DNA of 64,000 nucleotides from Rubellicoccus peritrichatus (GTDB taxonomy: Bacteria; Verrucomicrobiota; Verrucomicrobiia; Opitutales; Cerasicoccaceae). The position numbers were made by a program, and so were the translations under genes. The notes under the pieces are model-generated. The model was given only the letters and a program-made list of their open reading frames with translations. It was not told where the DNA came from and ran no database searches. The stretch is taken from NCBI RefSeq assembly GCF_033100135.1, contig NZ_CP136920.1, positions 3,591,001-3,655,000 on the forward strand. The letters are read 5' to 3'. Within the stretch, counting starts at the first letter, position 1. Each line of letters opens with the position of its first letter. Shown piece by piece: positions 27,024 to 35,767 of the stretch.

Positions 27024-27800
27024 CTAGAAACCAATACTTGCACCACCATCGATAGGAAGTACAACACCACTGACAAATTTTGCCGCTGGTGAGCAAAGAT
27101 AGACTGCTGCCAGGCCAATGTCATCCGGTTCACCGAACTTACCCATAGGCGTGCGGGAAAGTATCTTTTGTCGTCTTACCGTGTCATTGCCGAGCGCCTG
27201 ATCGAGCATAGGTGATTGAATCCAGCCGGGAGCAATGCCATTCACGCGTACACCATGCTCGGCTACCTCTGAAGTTAGGGTACGGACCATGCCAACGTAT
27301 GCGGACTTTGCGGCGGAGTAAGCGACGACCTTTGGCATGCCAATGTAGGAGGTCATCGACGCCATGAAAAGTATACTGCCATGTTGCTTCTCGAGCATTG
27401 CAGGTAGAGCTGCCTGCACAAGTGAGTGGGCGGCGATAACATGGGTTTGGATGACTGCTTCAAATTCCGATGGATTGGTTTCGGTGGCCAATTTTTTCAG
27501 ATGAATACCAGCATTGTTGACCAGTATGCTTGGCTTGGATCCGGATACTTCCTCCGCTTTCTCCATCAGCTCGCTTGCGCGTTCGCATTCAGAAATGTCA
27601 TGAGCAATGGCAAAAGCATTTGGGCCGAGACTGGTTGCTGCATTTTTGACAACTTGCTCGCGTCGCCCGACCAGAATAACTTGTGCCCCGGCAGCGCAAA
27701 AAGAGGTGGCCATTGCCAGGCCGAGTCCACTGCCACCACCGGTAATCAATGCTGTTTCCCCTTTGAGTGAGAAAGCGTTTTGGAAATCTAATTTGCTCAT
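27024..27800 (-). CDS. SDR-family dehydrogenase (gluconate/ketodeoxygluconate dehydrogenase-like)
   Basis: A 258-residue NAD(P)-dependent short-chain dehydrogenase. The cofactor site TGGGSGLG lies at 20-27, NNAG at 95-98, and the catalytic Ser148, Tyr161 and Lys165 (YSAAK) are in place; PGWIQSPM and the C-terminal [11 protein letters not shown] fit the classical SDR fold. Overall it resembles 5-keto-gluconate and KduD-type reductases acting on sugar acids. It is the last gene of a leftward run with a two-part UxaA dehydratase and an RraA-type protein, 26 bp after the large UxaA gene. A role in oxidising or reducing a sugar acid intermediate is therefore likely (inference). Confidence 0.9.
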   Translation of the reverse strand: MSKLDFQNAFSLKGETALITGGGSGLGLAMATSFCAAGAQVILVGRREQVVKNAATSLGPNAFAIAHDISECERASELMEKAEEVSGSKPSILVNNAGIHLKKLATETNPSEFEAVIQTHVIAAHSLVQAALPAMLEKQHGSILFMASMTSYIGMPKVVAYSAAKSAYVGMVRTLTSEVAEHGVRVNGIAPGWIQSPMLDQALGNDTVRRQKILSRTPMGKFGEPDDIGLAAVYLCSPAAKFVSGVVLPIDGGASIGF

Positions 27801-27826
27801 ATCGGTAAATTGAAAATACTAAATTG

Positions 27827-29038
27827 TTAAGCTCTGCAGCCTGATTGAAGAGAAGGTGTATCCTGGTGTTTGTATGGGATGAAGAATTCCTTATGGCCAA
27901 GTTTTTCGGGTTTTGATAGTTCACCTTTGGCGATTCGGATGATAAGCTGGAACAGGTCATCCGATGCAGAATCCAAGGTCTCTTTGCCTTCGAGGACTTG
28001 TCCGGCATTGAAGTCCATGTCTTCAATCAGGTTTTCATAAGTTTTGGGGTTACCAGTAATTTTTAATAAAGGTGCAACCGGGCTGCCAATCACTGACCCG
28101 CGACCTGTGACAAAGAGAACGATTTGCGCACCAGTTGAGATCAAATCCAGTATCCCTTCGCTATCATTCGGATTCGTATAGCCGAACTGCATGAAGTGAT
28201 CATCAGGAACAGAGTCCAGTAGCCAGAGGCCTTTGCCTGGTGGTGTCTGAGATACTTTCAGAATACCCTGGATTGAGCGTGAGCCACTTTTGGCAAATGC
28301 GCCGAGGCTTTTTTCCTCAATAGTAGTTAGGCCTCCAGCAAAATTGCCGGGCGAAGCAGACCATTGCTGAACAGATTGGCAATAACGCATCGCTTTCTCG
28401 TAAGCGTAGTCAACAGCTTGTTTGGCTTCGTCATTGACGGCGCGATCGAGTAGAATTTCTTTCAGGCCAATCAATTCAACGATCTCTTCGAAAACAGCAG
28501 TGCCACCAGCATCTACAAGTTTGTCAAAGAAACTCCCGACAACTGGATTTCCCGCAAGTCCGGAAGTTGCATCGCTACCGCCACATTCGCAACCGACTAC
28601 GAGATCTGCAGGCTTCATTTCGACCTGAGAAATTCGGGCGATTTTTGCCTTTAATTCATTTACGATCTCTTTGCCTTTTGCGATGCTTTTACTGGTCCCA
28701 CCGTTTTCCTGAATGAAAAAGCTTTCTGCCGGACGGCCAGACTCTCTGACTACATCGGCAATCTTACCCGGCTGAGTATATTCGCAACCAAGCCCAACTG
28801 AAAGAATTGCCCCAATGTTTGGATGTCTTGCCAGGGCAAGCATCATACGAATTGCATAAGCATTATCGTAGCAGCCTGAAAAGCCTATAACATGGACATC
28901 GTCTTCGTTGTTGGCAATGCCATGGGCTACGAAGCTTGCGCACTCAACCGTGTAGATCACGAGGACAAGGTTTCGTATGCCTTTGCGTCCATCTTCTCTA
29001 AGATAGCCTTTCCAACTAATGTCTTCCCAGTTGCTCAT
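27827..29038 (-). CDS. UxaA-type sugar-acid dehydratase, catalytic part
   Basis: A 403-residue protein matching the large C-terminal domain of altronate/galactarate dehydratases (UxaA/GarD family), which remove water from aldonic or aldaric acids to give 2-keto-3-deoxy acids, usually with a metal. Diagnostic blocks are [13 protein letters not shown] near the start, [18 protein letters not shown] near 165-185, and a late [20 protein letters not shown]. The N-terminal SAF domain found in full-length UxaA is missing here and is supplied by the preceding gene, whose stop overlaps this start by 4 bp (29035-29038). The two therefore form a split dehydratase. Confidence 0.92.
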   Translation of the reverse strand: MSNWEDISWKGYLREDGRKGIRNLVLVIYTVECASFVAHGIANNEDDVHVIGFSGCYDNAYAIRMMLALARHPNIGAILSVGLGCEYTQPGKIADVVRESGRPAESFFIQENGGTSKSIAKGKEIVNELKAKIARISQVEMKPADLVVGCECGGSDATSGLAGNPVVGSFFDKLVDAGGTAVFEEIVELIGLKEILLDRAVNDEAKQAVDYAYEKAMRYCQSVQQWSASPGNFAGGLTTIEEKSLGAFAKSGSRSIQGILKVSQTPPGKGLWLLDSVPDDHFMQFGYTNPNDSEGILDLISTGAQIVLFVTGRGSVIGSPVAPLLKITGNPKTYENLIEDMDFNAGQVLEGKETLDSASDDLFQLIIRIAKGELSKPEKLGHKEFFIPYKHQDTPSLQSGCRA

Positions 29039-29373
29039 TGATAAACTCCATCTTCAGTTGGGGCACCGGTTTCATTGTCTAGTGTGTTGGACCGCTCATC
29101 GAATTGGCTTTCCAGGTTATGCAGATGAATCCACTCACCGGATTGGATTGCCTGACTGGCAGTGCCGATTACGACACCATACTTGATCACAGCGTCACCA
29201 TTGTTTAGGTTCGCAAGCGCAATTTTATGACTCATGCGAATGGCTTCAGTGGCATGGATTTTCTCCATTGGTGATTCGCCAAGTAGTGTAACTTCGCCGA
29301 TTGATAATTCGGTTAGCGCCGTTGCAACGTTATCACTCGAATGAATGACAAATGCCTTTCCGGAACTCATCAA
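29035..29373 (-). CDS. UxaA-type dehydratase, SAF-domain part
   Basis: A 112-residue protein equal to the small N-terminal SAF domain of UxaA-type dehydratases. Recognisable pieces are the [20 protein letters not shown] stretch and the following [18 protein letters not shown]. It overlaps both neighbours by 4 bp (29370-29373 with the RraA-like gene, 29035-29038 with the catalytic part), so all three are translationally coupled. Split SAF/UxaA pairs are known in other bacteria. The C-terminal tail after the SAF core is polar and likely flexible. Confidence 0.9.
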   Translation of the reverse strand: MMSSGKAFVIHSSDNVATALTELSIGEVTLLGESPMEKIHATEAIRMSHKIALANLNNGDAVIKYGVVIGTASQAIQSGEWIHLHNLESQFDERSNTLDNETGAPTEDGVYQ

Positions 29374-30032
29374 AGAACTCCGTATTTTTTGAAAGCTTCA
29401 CTCGAGCTCATACCTGCTTCAATTTCCTTACGAACTAGGTTTTCGGCACTGGCTTTTTCAAGGGCCTTTTCAATGACGGTTTTTACATGTTTCCTGGGAA
29501 TGATAACGACGCCATCGAGGTCGCCAAAAACTAAATCACCCGGCTCAATCCAAACGCTTTCTATTTCAATTGGGCAACGAAAGTTCTGGATGTAGGTACG
29601 AACACGTGAGTCCTGTGCAAATCGTCCGGTGCTGAATACTGGCCAGTTTTGTTCGAGTACCTTGGGCGTATCGCGGTGTGGTCCATGGACAACGGCACCA
29701 ACTCCGCCGCGTGTTTTTGCTGTAGCGGTGAGGATCTCTCCCCAAAGAGCTGAACTCATACTGCCGCCACTGATATAGACTTCACCCTCCTGGATTTGGT
29801 CCAGAGCCTCGGTCAGTTTTCCAAAAGGTTTTTCCTGTTCGCCGAAAATATCGCACGAAAGTACCGGCATGGCCCAACCAGCGACTTTCATATCCAATGT
29901 CATGGGTTGAATTTCACGGGGAAGAAATTGATGATAACATCCCAATTCATCGAGAATATCTCCCACGACTGGCGTGTAGAGTTTCTCTTTCATCAGCGTG
30001 AATAATTCAGTGTCGCTACTCCAAGTATCCAT
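29370..30032 (-). CDS. RraA-like aldolase/demethylmenaquinone methyltransferase-family protein
   Basis: A 220-residue protein of the RraA-like family, whose characterised enzymatic members are 4-hydroxy-4-methyl-2-oxoglutarate/oxaloacetate-type aldolases. The core [20 protein letters not shown], followed by the metal-site R-D pair (HRDTP) and PVFSTG, is intact, as is the C-terminal helix block [13 protein letters not shown]. In this setting, right before a dehydratase that makes 2-keto-3-deoxy acids, cleavage to pyruvate plus an aldehyde is the likely role (inference). It is the first gene after a 122-bp gap holding a perfect palindrome, so an operon promoter probably lies there. Confidence 0.88.
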   Translation of the reverse strand: MDTWSSDTELFTLMKEKLYTPVVGDILDELGCYHQFLPREIQPMTLDMKVAGWAMPVLSCDIFGEQEKPFGKLTEALDQIQEGEVYISGGSMSSALWGEILTATAKTRGGVGAVVHGPHRDTPKVLEQNWPVFSTGRFAQDSRVRTYIQNFRCPIEIESVWIEPGDLVFGDLDGVVIIPRKHVKTVIEKALEKASAENLVRKEIEAGMSSSEAFKKYGVL

Positions 30033-30093
30033 AGTATAGCTGCCATGCTAGAGTGTATTGCATGGGGAAGACAGACATTTGTGCTAGCTAAGT

Positions 30094-30110
30094 CATTCAT
30101 TGAATGAATG
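30094..30110. promoter_or_regulatory. Perfect 8-bp-arm palindrome upstream of the RraA-UxaA-SDR operon
   Basis: CATTCATT-G-AATGAATG is perfectly symmetric. It is flanked by near-identical TGTGCTAG (30080-30087) and TGTGCTAC (30109-30116) on the same strand. It lies 62-78 bp upstream of the RraA-like start (30032, minus strand), an operator-like position. Confidence 0.5.
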
Positions 30111-30154
30111 TGCTACACTGCTGCGATAGAGGTATTTAAGGAGCTTTGGTGCTT

Positions 30155-31204
30155 TTACACCCGCTTTAACTGAACGGCGATATTGGAGGAATCTTGGATA
30201 TCGAAGTAGCCTTCTCCTGAGTTACCAGTTGCGAAATACAAATGGCTGGGTTTTCCCTCTTTGCACAGTAGCCACACACGCTCCAGAAAGTCCTGCTCTG
30301 AACGAGAGCCATCATCCCAATTCAAACTGCGTTTATAGAAACATGGGTCATTCGGAAACTCCCAATGAATTCCGTCATGACTCCATGAACGAATTCCGGC
30401 CCTGGGGACTCCGGCAATGGCACCGTTCATATCTTTGGCTAGCATTTCCAGGCATTCACCATTGTGCCAAATAAAGGGATCTTCAAGGTCTGCATCCATT
30501 ATCCCACTGAACAATGGTCCATCCTGAAGTCGGGTAAATGGACCCTCGGGATTATCCGAACGGCATATACCAAAACGAAAGGGAGCTGGCAGAGAATCTC
30601 CAACATAAGGCTTTTCTATGCTTTTGTAGAGCATGACCCAACCTAGCTTAGGATCATAGGTAACGGAGGGATTTGTGGTGATAATAGCATCCCACTTTCC
30701 AGGACGTGGGGAAAGCAGTGGTTTGTCCCGTCTGAGCCAGGGGCCAGTTATTGCAGGAGCAGTAGCAACTCCAATTGTTTGCTGATTCCAAGCTTCAAGC
30801 CATTGTTTATAATGTTTTTTCCCTTTTGGAGGAACAGTATTTAAATCCCCTTTGAATGTTGTCCCTGAGTAATAGAGCAAGTAACCACCTTTAGGGTTTT
30901 TGATAATGACGGGATTATGGACGCTGCGAGCATCCCAATAAAACTCTTCTCTTTGACCAAGTACGACTTCCTCAAAATGAAAAGGCTCATCAGGAGAAGA
31001 GGCAACTGCCCTGATAATTTCACTATTCGTTACCCAGGCTGTGAATGGATAGTCTTTTTTCCAACGTGAGGCAAAGAGATGAAACTTTCCATCTTCGGCT
31101 TCGATGACTGCTCCACACCAGACGTGATAACCTGGCATACTGAAACCTCCTGCTTTGCATGTCGTTCCAAGTGTGAATCCATCCAGTGTTAGATGTGCCT
31201 GCAT
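30155..31204 (-). CDS. GH43/GH117-like five-bladed beta-propeller glycosidase
   Basis: A 349-residue protein with the repeated short beta-blade pattern of GH43-type and related propellers (GEDGK-like turns, WDARSVHNPVIIKN, GPWLRRDKPLLSPRPGKWD, DADLEDPFIWHNGECLEML). MPGYHVWCGAVIEAEDGKFHLFASRW near the start is typical of a large group of planctomycete and verrucomicrobial proteins annotated only as glycoside hydrolase family protein. Acidic residues in DPFIW and the N-terminal block could form the active site, but the exact family and substrate are not assigned. No signal peptide is present, so it is probably cytoplasmic. It begins 12 bp after the stop of the upstream heparinase-type gene, so the two share a transcript. 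Confidence 0.75.
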   Translation of the reverse strand: MQAHLTLDGFTLGTTCKAGGFSMPGYHVWCGAVIEAEDGKFHLFASRWKKDYPFTAWVTNSEIIRAVASSPDEPFHFEEVVLGQREEFYWDARSVHNPVIIKNPKGGYLLYYSGTTFKGDLNTVPPKGKKHYKQWLEAWNQQTIGVATAPAITGPWLRRDKPLLSPRPGKWDAIITTNPSVTYDPKLGWVMLYKSIEKPYVGDSLPAPFRFGICRSDNPEGPFTRLQDGPLFSGIMDADLEDPFIWHNGECLEMLAKDMNGAIAGVPRAGIRSWSHDGIHWEFPNDPCFYKRSLNWDDGSRSEQDFLERVWLLCKEGKPSHLYFATGNSGEGYFDIQDSSNIAVQLKRV

Positions 31205-31216
31205 CGATAGGGAGGT

Positions 31217-34200
31217 TTAACTTTGATGCTGGGTTTTGGTTTGGCCGGAATCTGTCTTTACGAAGTCGTATTCATAAGACTCACCGCCAACAGTTACAAT
31301 AAGCTGATCATAGTCTGAATTCCATTCCGTTTGTGGCAGTTCATCACCATCCATAAATGGAAATAGCATGACTTTGAACTCAGGGCGTACAACGTTCTTT
31401 GTTGGAATTGAAATACGGACAGATTTAATTGTATCCTTGCCGACTTTGAGGTCGACATGTTCCAGATTGATCGGTGCGGATTGGCCTTTGGCCTCCAGGA
31501 CTTTGACGAGGAGGCGTGGGCCGCCATTGACGTCTTCCTTGTGGCGCAGGATCAGTTTTTCCTTGTCGCTTGAAACCTTCACCATTTGATCGCCGATGAC
31601 CGTGTTGGCTATCCAGGTATAGTCATGTGGTTTCCCGTCTTTTTCAACGTCATCAATGATCAGAACAAATGGGTTTGCTCCACGTTGAAGTATTGCAGTA
31701 CGGATGGCCTGATTGACGGGATTCATGCGATAGATTCCAGTAGCATGCCCATAACCATTCATATCAATTGGCCTTTCCAGCATCCACTTGGGTATCGTTT
31801 CACCTTCACGTTCGAAGTAGAAATCGGACCACATCAGACCATGGTCTGTAACTAATTCCTGCGGCCCCGATTGCGGTTTCCCAAAGGTGTAGTCAAAAAA
31901 CGGCTTGGCGTCACCGACTCCAATGATGACATCATCCGTCTCAACAAATTCGAGGAATTTGCCTGGCATCGATGGCCAGGCATTACGCTTTGAAGAGTTG
32001 GCACTGACTCCGTCAATAAGGACAGTCGATCCGATATCATTGATCGTTCCTCCAAATTTTCCTCGGTCGATGATCCATTCGCGACCGAGAGCCCAAAGCT
32101 CAAATGAATTCACATCGGAATGTTGATGCCCGAGAAAATACTTATCCATGCGGCAGCGAAAATCTAATCTTATGCCTTCTTTATCCCAGAAATCTCGTGC
32201 AAGAACAATTCCCCGGTCAGGGCAGAATAAGACCGGATCAAGTTCACCAGCAGCTTCATCAAGCGTCTGATCTGGATAAGCTACTGGTTCTCCAAAAATT
32301 GCGTGGAAAATATCGAAACGACGATCCTGGTCGTTCATCAGGTTTTCTATTAGTTTGCCGTAAACATAGTCTACTCTTTCATCATCTGGCCATAGATACT
32401 TTGCGATTATCAGATGACGAGGAGGCAGGCCTATTTCTCCTGATCCTGATTTGCCACCAACGACATCATGATGTGATTTAATGGATTTACCATTGGGGTC
32501 CATTAATCGGAATATAGTTTCAATGGCAGGGTAGAAGCGGGTGGTTTCAACAATTTTTTCACGATTGTCCCGTCGACTAATGGCAAGGTCTGCCAGGCTG
32601 TGCCATGTCATGCCAAAAGTATAATATCCGTAACCTTCATGCGGTAGCCCGGATTCAAATACTCCATACTGAGTAAGGAACTCAGCATTAGTGTGCTCGA
32701 TGTTGTCGAGTGAGTTTTCGTCAAAACCAGGCTCTCCTTCAATCGCCAGTAGAGATAGAATAATGTGGTCATGGTAGCCCTTCCAGTTCGAGGAGTTATC
32801 TTGAGGAAGTGATGTGCTGCCAATTGGCTGGCGATGGGCTGTCATTCTGGCAAGCAGTTTTCGTGCATCATTTCGACCTTTGTCATCCATCCAGTTGTAA
32901 AGTATGTCGTAGCAAAGTCCGACTGCCCAGTTCACATCATGAACCAGTGTATTAGTATGGTTTGATTGATACCAGGTTAGCTTTTCTTCGCATGCGATTG
33001 AAAAGACCTTACTAAGCTCAGTCAGTTCTTCGATATTGGATTGGCCATCGGTTCCGAGCCATGCCAGATAGGAAGCTTCCAGCAAAACGAGAAAGAAACC
33101 ACCGGCATTATCACCGTATACGCTTTGTAAAGAGACCGGTGTTCCGTTAAGAAGGGACATATAAATACTGCCATACGAGTCATTCGAATCCTTCAAGCGT
33201 TTGGCTCTGGCTTGCATGGCACTGTTCGCCCTCATGACCACAGGAACTGTCGTTGCCTTATGTCGAAGCTCTGGTAGGTCCTCTTTGGTAAACAACACTC
33301 TGGGATGCACACCTGGTTCCGGTGTTGAGGTAAGTTCACGAATTGCCGGCGCACGTTCAGGGTAAAACAGGACAGTGACATTGTCTTGTGCAATGATTCG
33401 TCCTTTATCATCTTCCAAAGCTAGCTGTAGTAGAAATTTACTGTAGACTCCGTCTTTGTCGTCTTCGACTGGATCAAACTCGGCAATTGTTATTGCTTCG
33501 TTTGGATTTTGAAAAGTGACATCACCATTGCCGGATAGTTTGCGCCAGACAGGTGTTAAACCAGAGCTGTTTTCAATCTGCCCTTGGAGCTCAACTGCGT
33601 TTTCTCCTGGCAGCATTTGATAAATATTTGGACCTGCATCTACAACGACCTCATCAATGATCTCAAGGATGGCATCATCCTCAGGTCCAGGCCCATTCAT
33701 TATGTAGGCGATGTCATCTGCACTTAATTCGTAGTCAAACACGGCAAAGTCATCAAGTTGCCCATTGAAGTTGTCCCTGCCTGAGCGACCACGACTGGCG
33801 ATGAACTGAGAATGTCTTAAATCAGCGCTACTGAATTGCGCATTGGCGTGAGCAAACTTATCTGCTACCTCGCCCACCTTTTGACCATCGATGTAGAGTG
33901 CTCTTGTGATGTTCTCACCTTCGGTTTTTATGACTACCGCGATATGGTGCCACTGATTATCTCTTAAGTCCTGTGCTATTGGAGCGATCCCTGTGAGCCC
34001 ATGGATTTCGTTTCTAATTCGTCCAGCTTTATCCATCGGTAGTATGCCCAATAGAGCTGTGATATAGCCTTGCGTTTCTGCGTTGCCTTTGACCCAGAAA
34101 GATAAAGATCGAGCAGGGTGCTCTCTGTTATGAACAGGCTCTAAGTGCGCGCTATTAATAATTTCAATATCGGAGTCGCTCGCTGAAAAATCCCATCCGT

Positions 34201-35638
34201 ATCCTGTGAAATTCCGTGCGCCCGGAGTCATTGTCGGAATCCCATTTTCGGCATACCTGAGTTTGAGTCCGGTTGATTTCGTTGCATCCGTAAAGGCATC
34301 AGGGCCACTGTGTGCAGGTTCATCAAAATCAACGAGCATCAATGGGTTAAGAACTGCTAGATATGATCTCGAATTCGGGCTGGCAACAAGCACACTGAGA
34401 TCGGAATGCGAAGTGAGTTCTCCGTCTGATGCATTGAGGCGCAGCTTATAGTGACCAGGCATGTCAAAGCTCACTTCGCTTTTTACGTCACGATCGTCTG
34501 AGAATCTCACCTGAGAACCGTCGGGCGATTCTTCGACTGTCCATTTGGTCGATAGCTTTTGGTTCGCGCCGATGCTATTGTCCTCGACGAAACCATTTAG
34601 CTTCCCTGTATCATGCGTAGATTCTAATTCAAAGCCATTGCCGGCAAGGACGTGTGGTGGCTGGTTGGCGAGGACTTTTACTTTGACCGTCGATTCATTG
34701 TTCCCGCTCGTCAGACTGAATTCGTAATCACCGGGTTCTTCAAACTTTACATAGGCCGTCTCACGGTTTTGGTCCTTGAATTGAATTGTTTGGGGCCCGG
34801 CTTTCTGTTGCCAACGGATTGAGCTATTGAGAGGTGCATAGCCTTGGAGTGTTAGATGATTGGGGAGGATGACTTCCTGGTCTTCGCCGGCGAAAACCGG
34901 CCCAGCGTTGATATATGCAATTTCATTATCTGTCAGTTGTCGATCAAAGATGGCGATATCAGCGAGTGCGCCAAAATCATAACCAGGATCAGAAGGATTT
35001 CTTGCGCCAATCGACCAGGTTCGACCAATACTGGTCTTCAGCATTTTCATGTAAGCTCCGGATTTTTTCCCAGCCAATTTCCCATCTACGTATATTTGGA
35101 TATTATCGAGTTTCCCTTTGAAATCTACCCGAATAACTATATGATGCCATTTGTTGTCCCAAATTGGATTGTTGCGAGGTGTTGAAGCATTTTGATAGTC
35201 ATTGCTGCCACCCCAGATACCAAAGTTGTTCGTGCCGATATCAAAAGGTCCATTCATTATTCGACTGGTTCGTCCTGAATACTCTCCTTTGACCCAAAAA
35301 GAAACCGTGAAGCCGTCTGTTTTCTCTATATCACCAACTCGACTCATGGCTTCATTAACTTTAAGCAGATAAGGGCCATCAATTTTACTGAAATCCCAGG
35401 CATGTCCGGTCCAGGAATGTGGACCATGTGCACCAGATGCTGATGTGCCTGCAAACTTATCAGGACGGGTTAACTGGGTACCGTTACCGAGAATAACGGA
35501 TTCGCCATTTTGCCCCGGGCTCGTGTCAAAATGAACATGAGCAACCGGATTCAAACGGTCGAGATAAGTCTGACCAAAAGCAGGCGAAGTGAAACAAATA
35601 ATAGCTAGTATGATGGGGAGAGATAAAAGTAGTTTCAT
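31217..35638 (-). CDS. Giant secreted heparinase II/III-family protein with LamG and PKD-like modules
   Basis: A 1473-residue exoprotein with a signal peptide (residues 1-22, ending AFG). Order: LamG-type sandwich (about 24-255), two PKD-like domains (about 250-418), second LamG (about 428-655), third PKD-like domain (about 665-755), then the lyase part: an alpha/alpha toroid (about 770-1130) and a beta-sandwich (about 1140-1460). The beta part has the canonical metal/active-site motif GHQHSD (His1171, His1173, Asp1175) seen in heparinase II/III-like lyases. Such enzymes cleave uronate-containing glycans by beta-elimination. YLDRLNPVAHVHFD and YLAVLNPLMLVDFD open the two LamG copies, showing internal duplication. 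It is first in a run with the GH43-like gene. Confidence 0.88.
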   Translation of the reverse strand: MKLLLSLPIILAIICFTSPAFGQTYLDRLNPVAHVHFDTSPGQNGESVILGNGTQLTRPDKFAGTSASGAHGPHSWTGHAWDFSKIDGPYLLKVNEAMSRVGDIEKTDGFTVSFWVKGEYSGRTSRIMNGPFDIGTNNFGIWGGSNDYQNASTPRNNPIWDNKWHHIVIRVDFKGKLDNIQIYVDGKLAGKKSGAYMKMLKTSIGRTWSIGARNPSDPGYDFGALADIAIFDRQLTDNEIAYINAGPVFAGEDQEVILPNHLTLQGYAPLNSSIRWQQKAGPQTIQFKDQNRETAYVKFEEPGDYEFSLTSGNNESTVKVKVLANQPPHVLAGNGFELESTHDTGKLNGFVEDNSIGANQKLSTKWTVEESPDGSQVRFSDDRDVKSEVSFDMPGHYKLRLNASDGELTSHSDLSVLVASPNSRSYLAVLNPLMLVDFDEPAHSGPDAFTDATKSTGLKLRYAENGIPTMTPGARNFTGYGWDFSASDSDIEIINSAHLEPVHNREHPARSLSFWVKGNAETQGYITALLGILPMDKAGRIRNEIHGLTGIAPIAQDLRDNQWHHIAVVIKTEGENITRALYIDGQKVGEVADKFAHANAQFSSADLRHSQFIASRGRSGRDNFNGQLDDFAVFDYELSADDIAYIMNGPGPEDDAILEIIDEVVVDAGPNIYQMLPGENAVELQGQIENSSGLTPVWRKLSGNGDVTFQNPNEAITIAEFDPVEDDKDGVYSKFLLQLALEDDKGRIIAQDNVTVLFYPERAPAIRELTSTPEPGVHPRVLFTKEDLPELRHKATTVPVVMRANSAMQARAKRLKDSNDSYGSIYMSLLNGTPVSLQSVYGDNAGGFFLVLLEASYLAWLGTDGQSNIEELTELSKVFSIACEEKLTWYQSNHTNTLVHDVNWAVGLCYDILYNWMDDKGRNDARKLLARMTAHRQPIGSTSLPQDNSSNWKGYHDHIILSLLAIEGEPGFDENSLDNIEHTNAEFLTQYGVFESGLPHEGYGYYTFGMTWHSLADLAISRRDNREKIVETTRFYPAIETIFRLMDPNGKSIKSHHDVVGGKSGSGEIGLPPRHLIIAKYLWPDDERVDYVYGKLIENLMNDQDRRFDIFHAIFGEPVAYPDQTLDEAAGELDPVLFCPDRGIVLARDFWDKEGIRLDFRCRMDKYFLGHQHSDVNSFELWALGREWIIDRGKFGGTINDIGSTVLIDGVSANSSKRNAWPSMPGKFLEFVETDDVIIGVGDAKPFFDYTFGKPQSGPQELVTDHGLMWSDFYFEREGETIPKWMLERPIDMNGYGHATGIYRMNPVNQAIRTAILQRGANPFVLIIDDVEKDGKPHDYTWIANTVIGDQMVKVSSDKEKLILRHKEDVNGGPRLLVKVLEAKGQSAPINLEHVDLKVGKDTIKSVRISIPTKNVVRPEFKVMLFPFMDGDELPQTEWNSDYDQLIVTVGGESYEYDFVKTDSGQTKTQHQS

Positions 35639-35660
35639 AATATGTATTCGTTATCTGGTA

Positions 35661-35719
35661 GGACACAGTCCTTGGATGTGCCGTCATCAAGAGAGTTCGG
35701 CTTCACTGGAACTGTGCCC
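35661..35719. repeat. Imperfect inverted repeat between two heparinase-type genes
   Basis: GGACACAGT (35661-35669) pairs with ACTGTGCCC (35711-35719), with one G-T position. A related string, GGGCACAGTCCTT, occurs at 24331-24343 after the lytic transglycosylase gene, against GGACACAGTCCTT here. It could be a small dispersed repeat or part of a terminator. Confidence 0.35.
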
Positions 35720-35767
35720 TCTCAATCTATAGAGAAGGGCCTAACCATACTGGCAATTGTTGTTATA

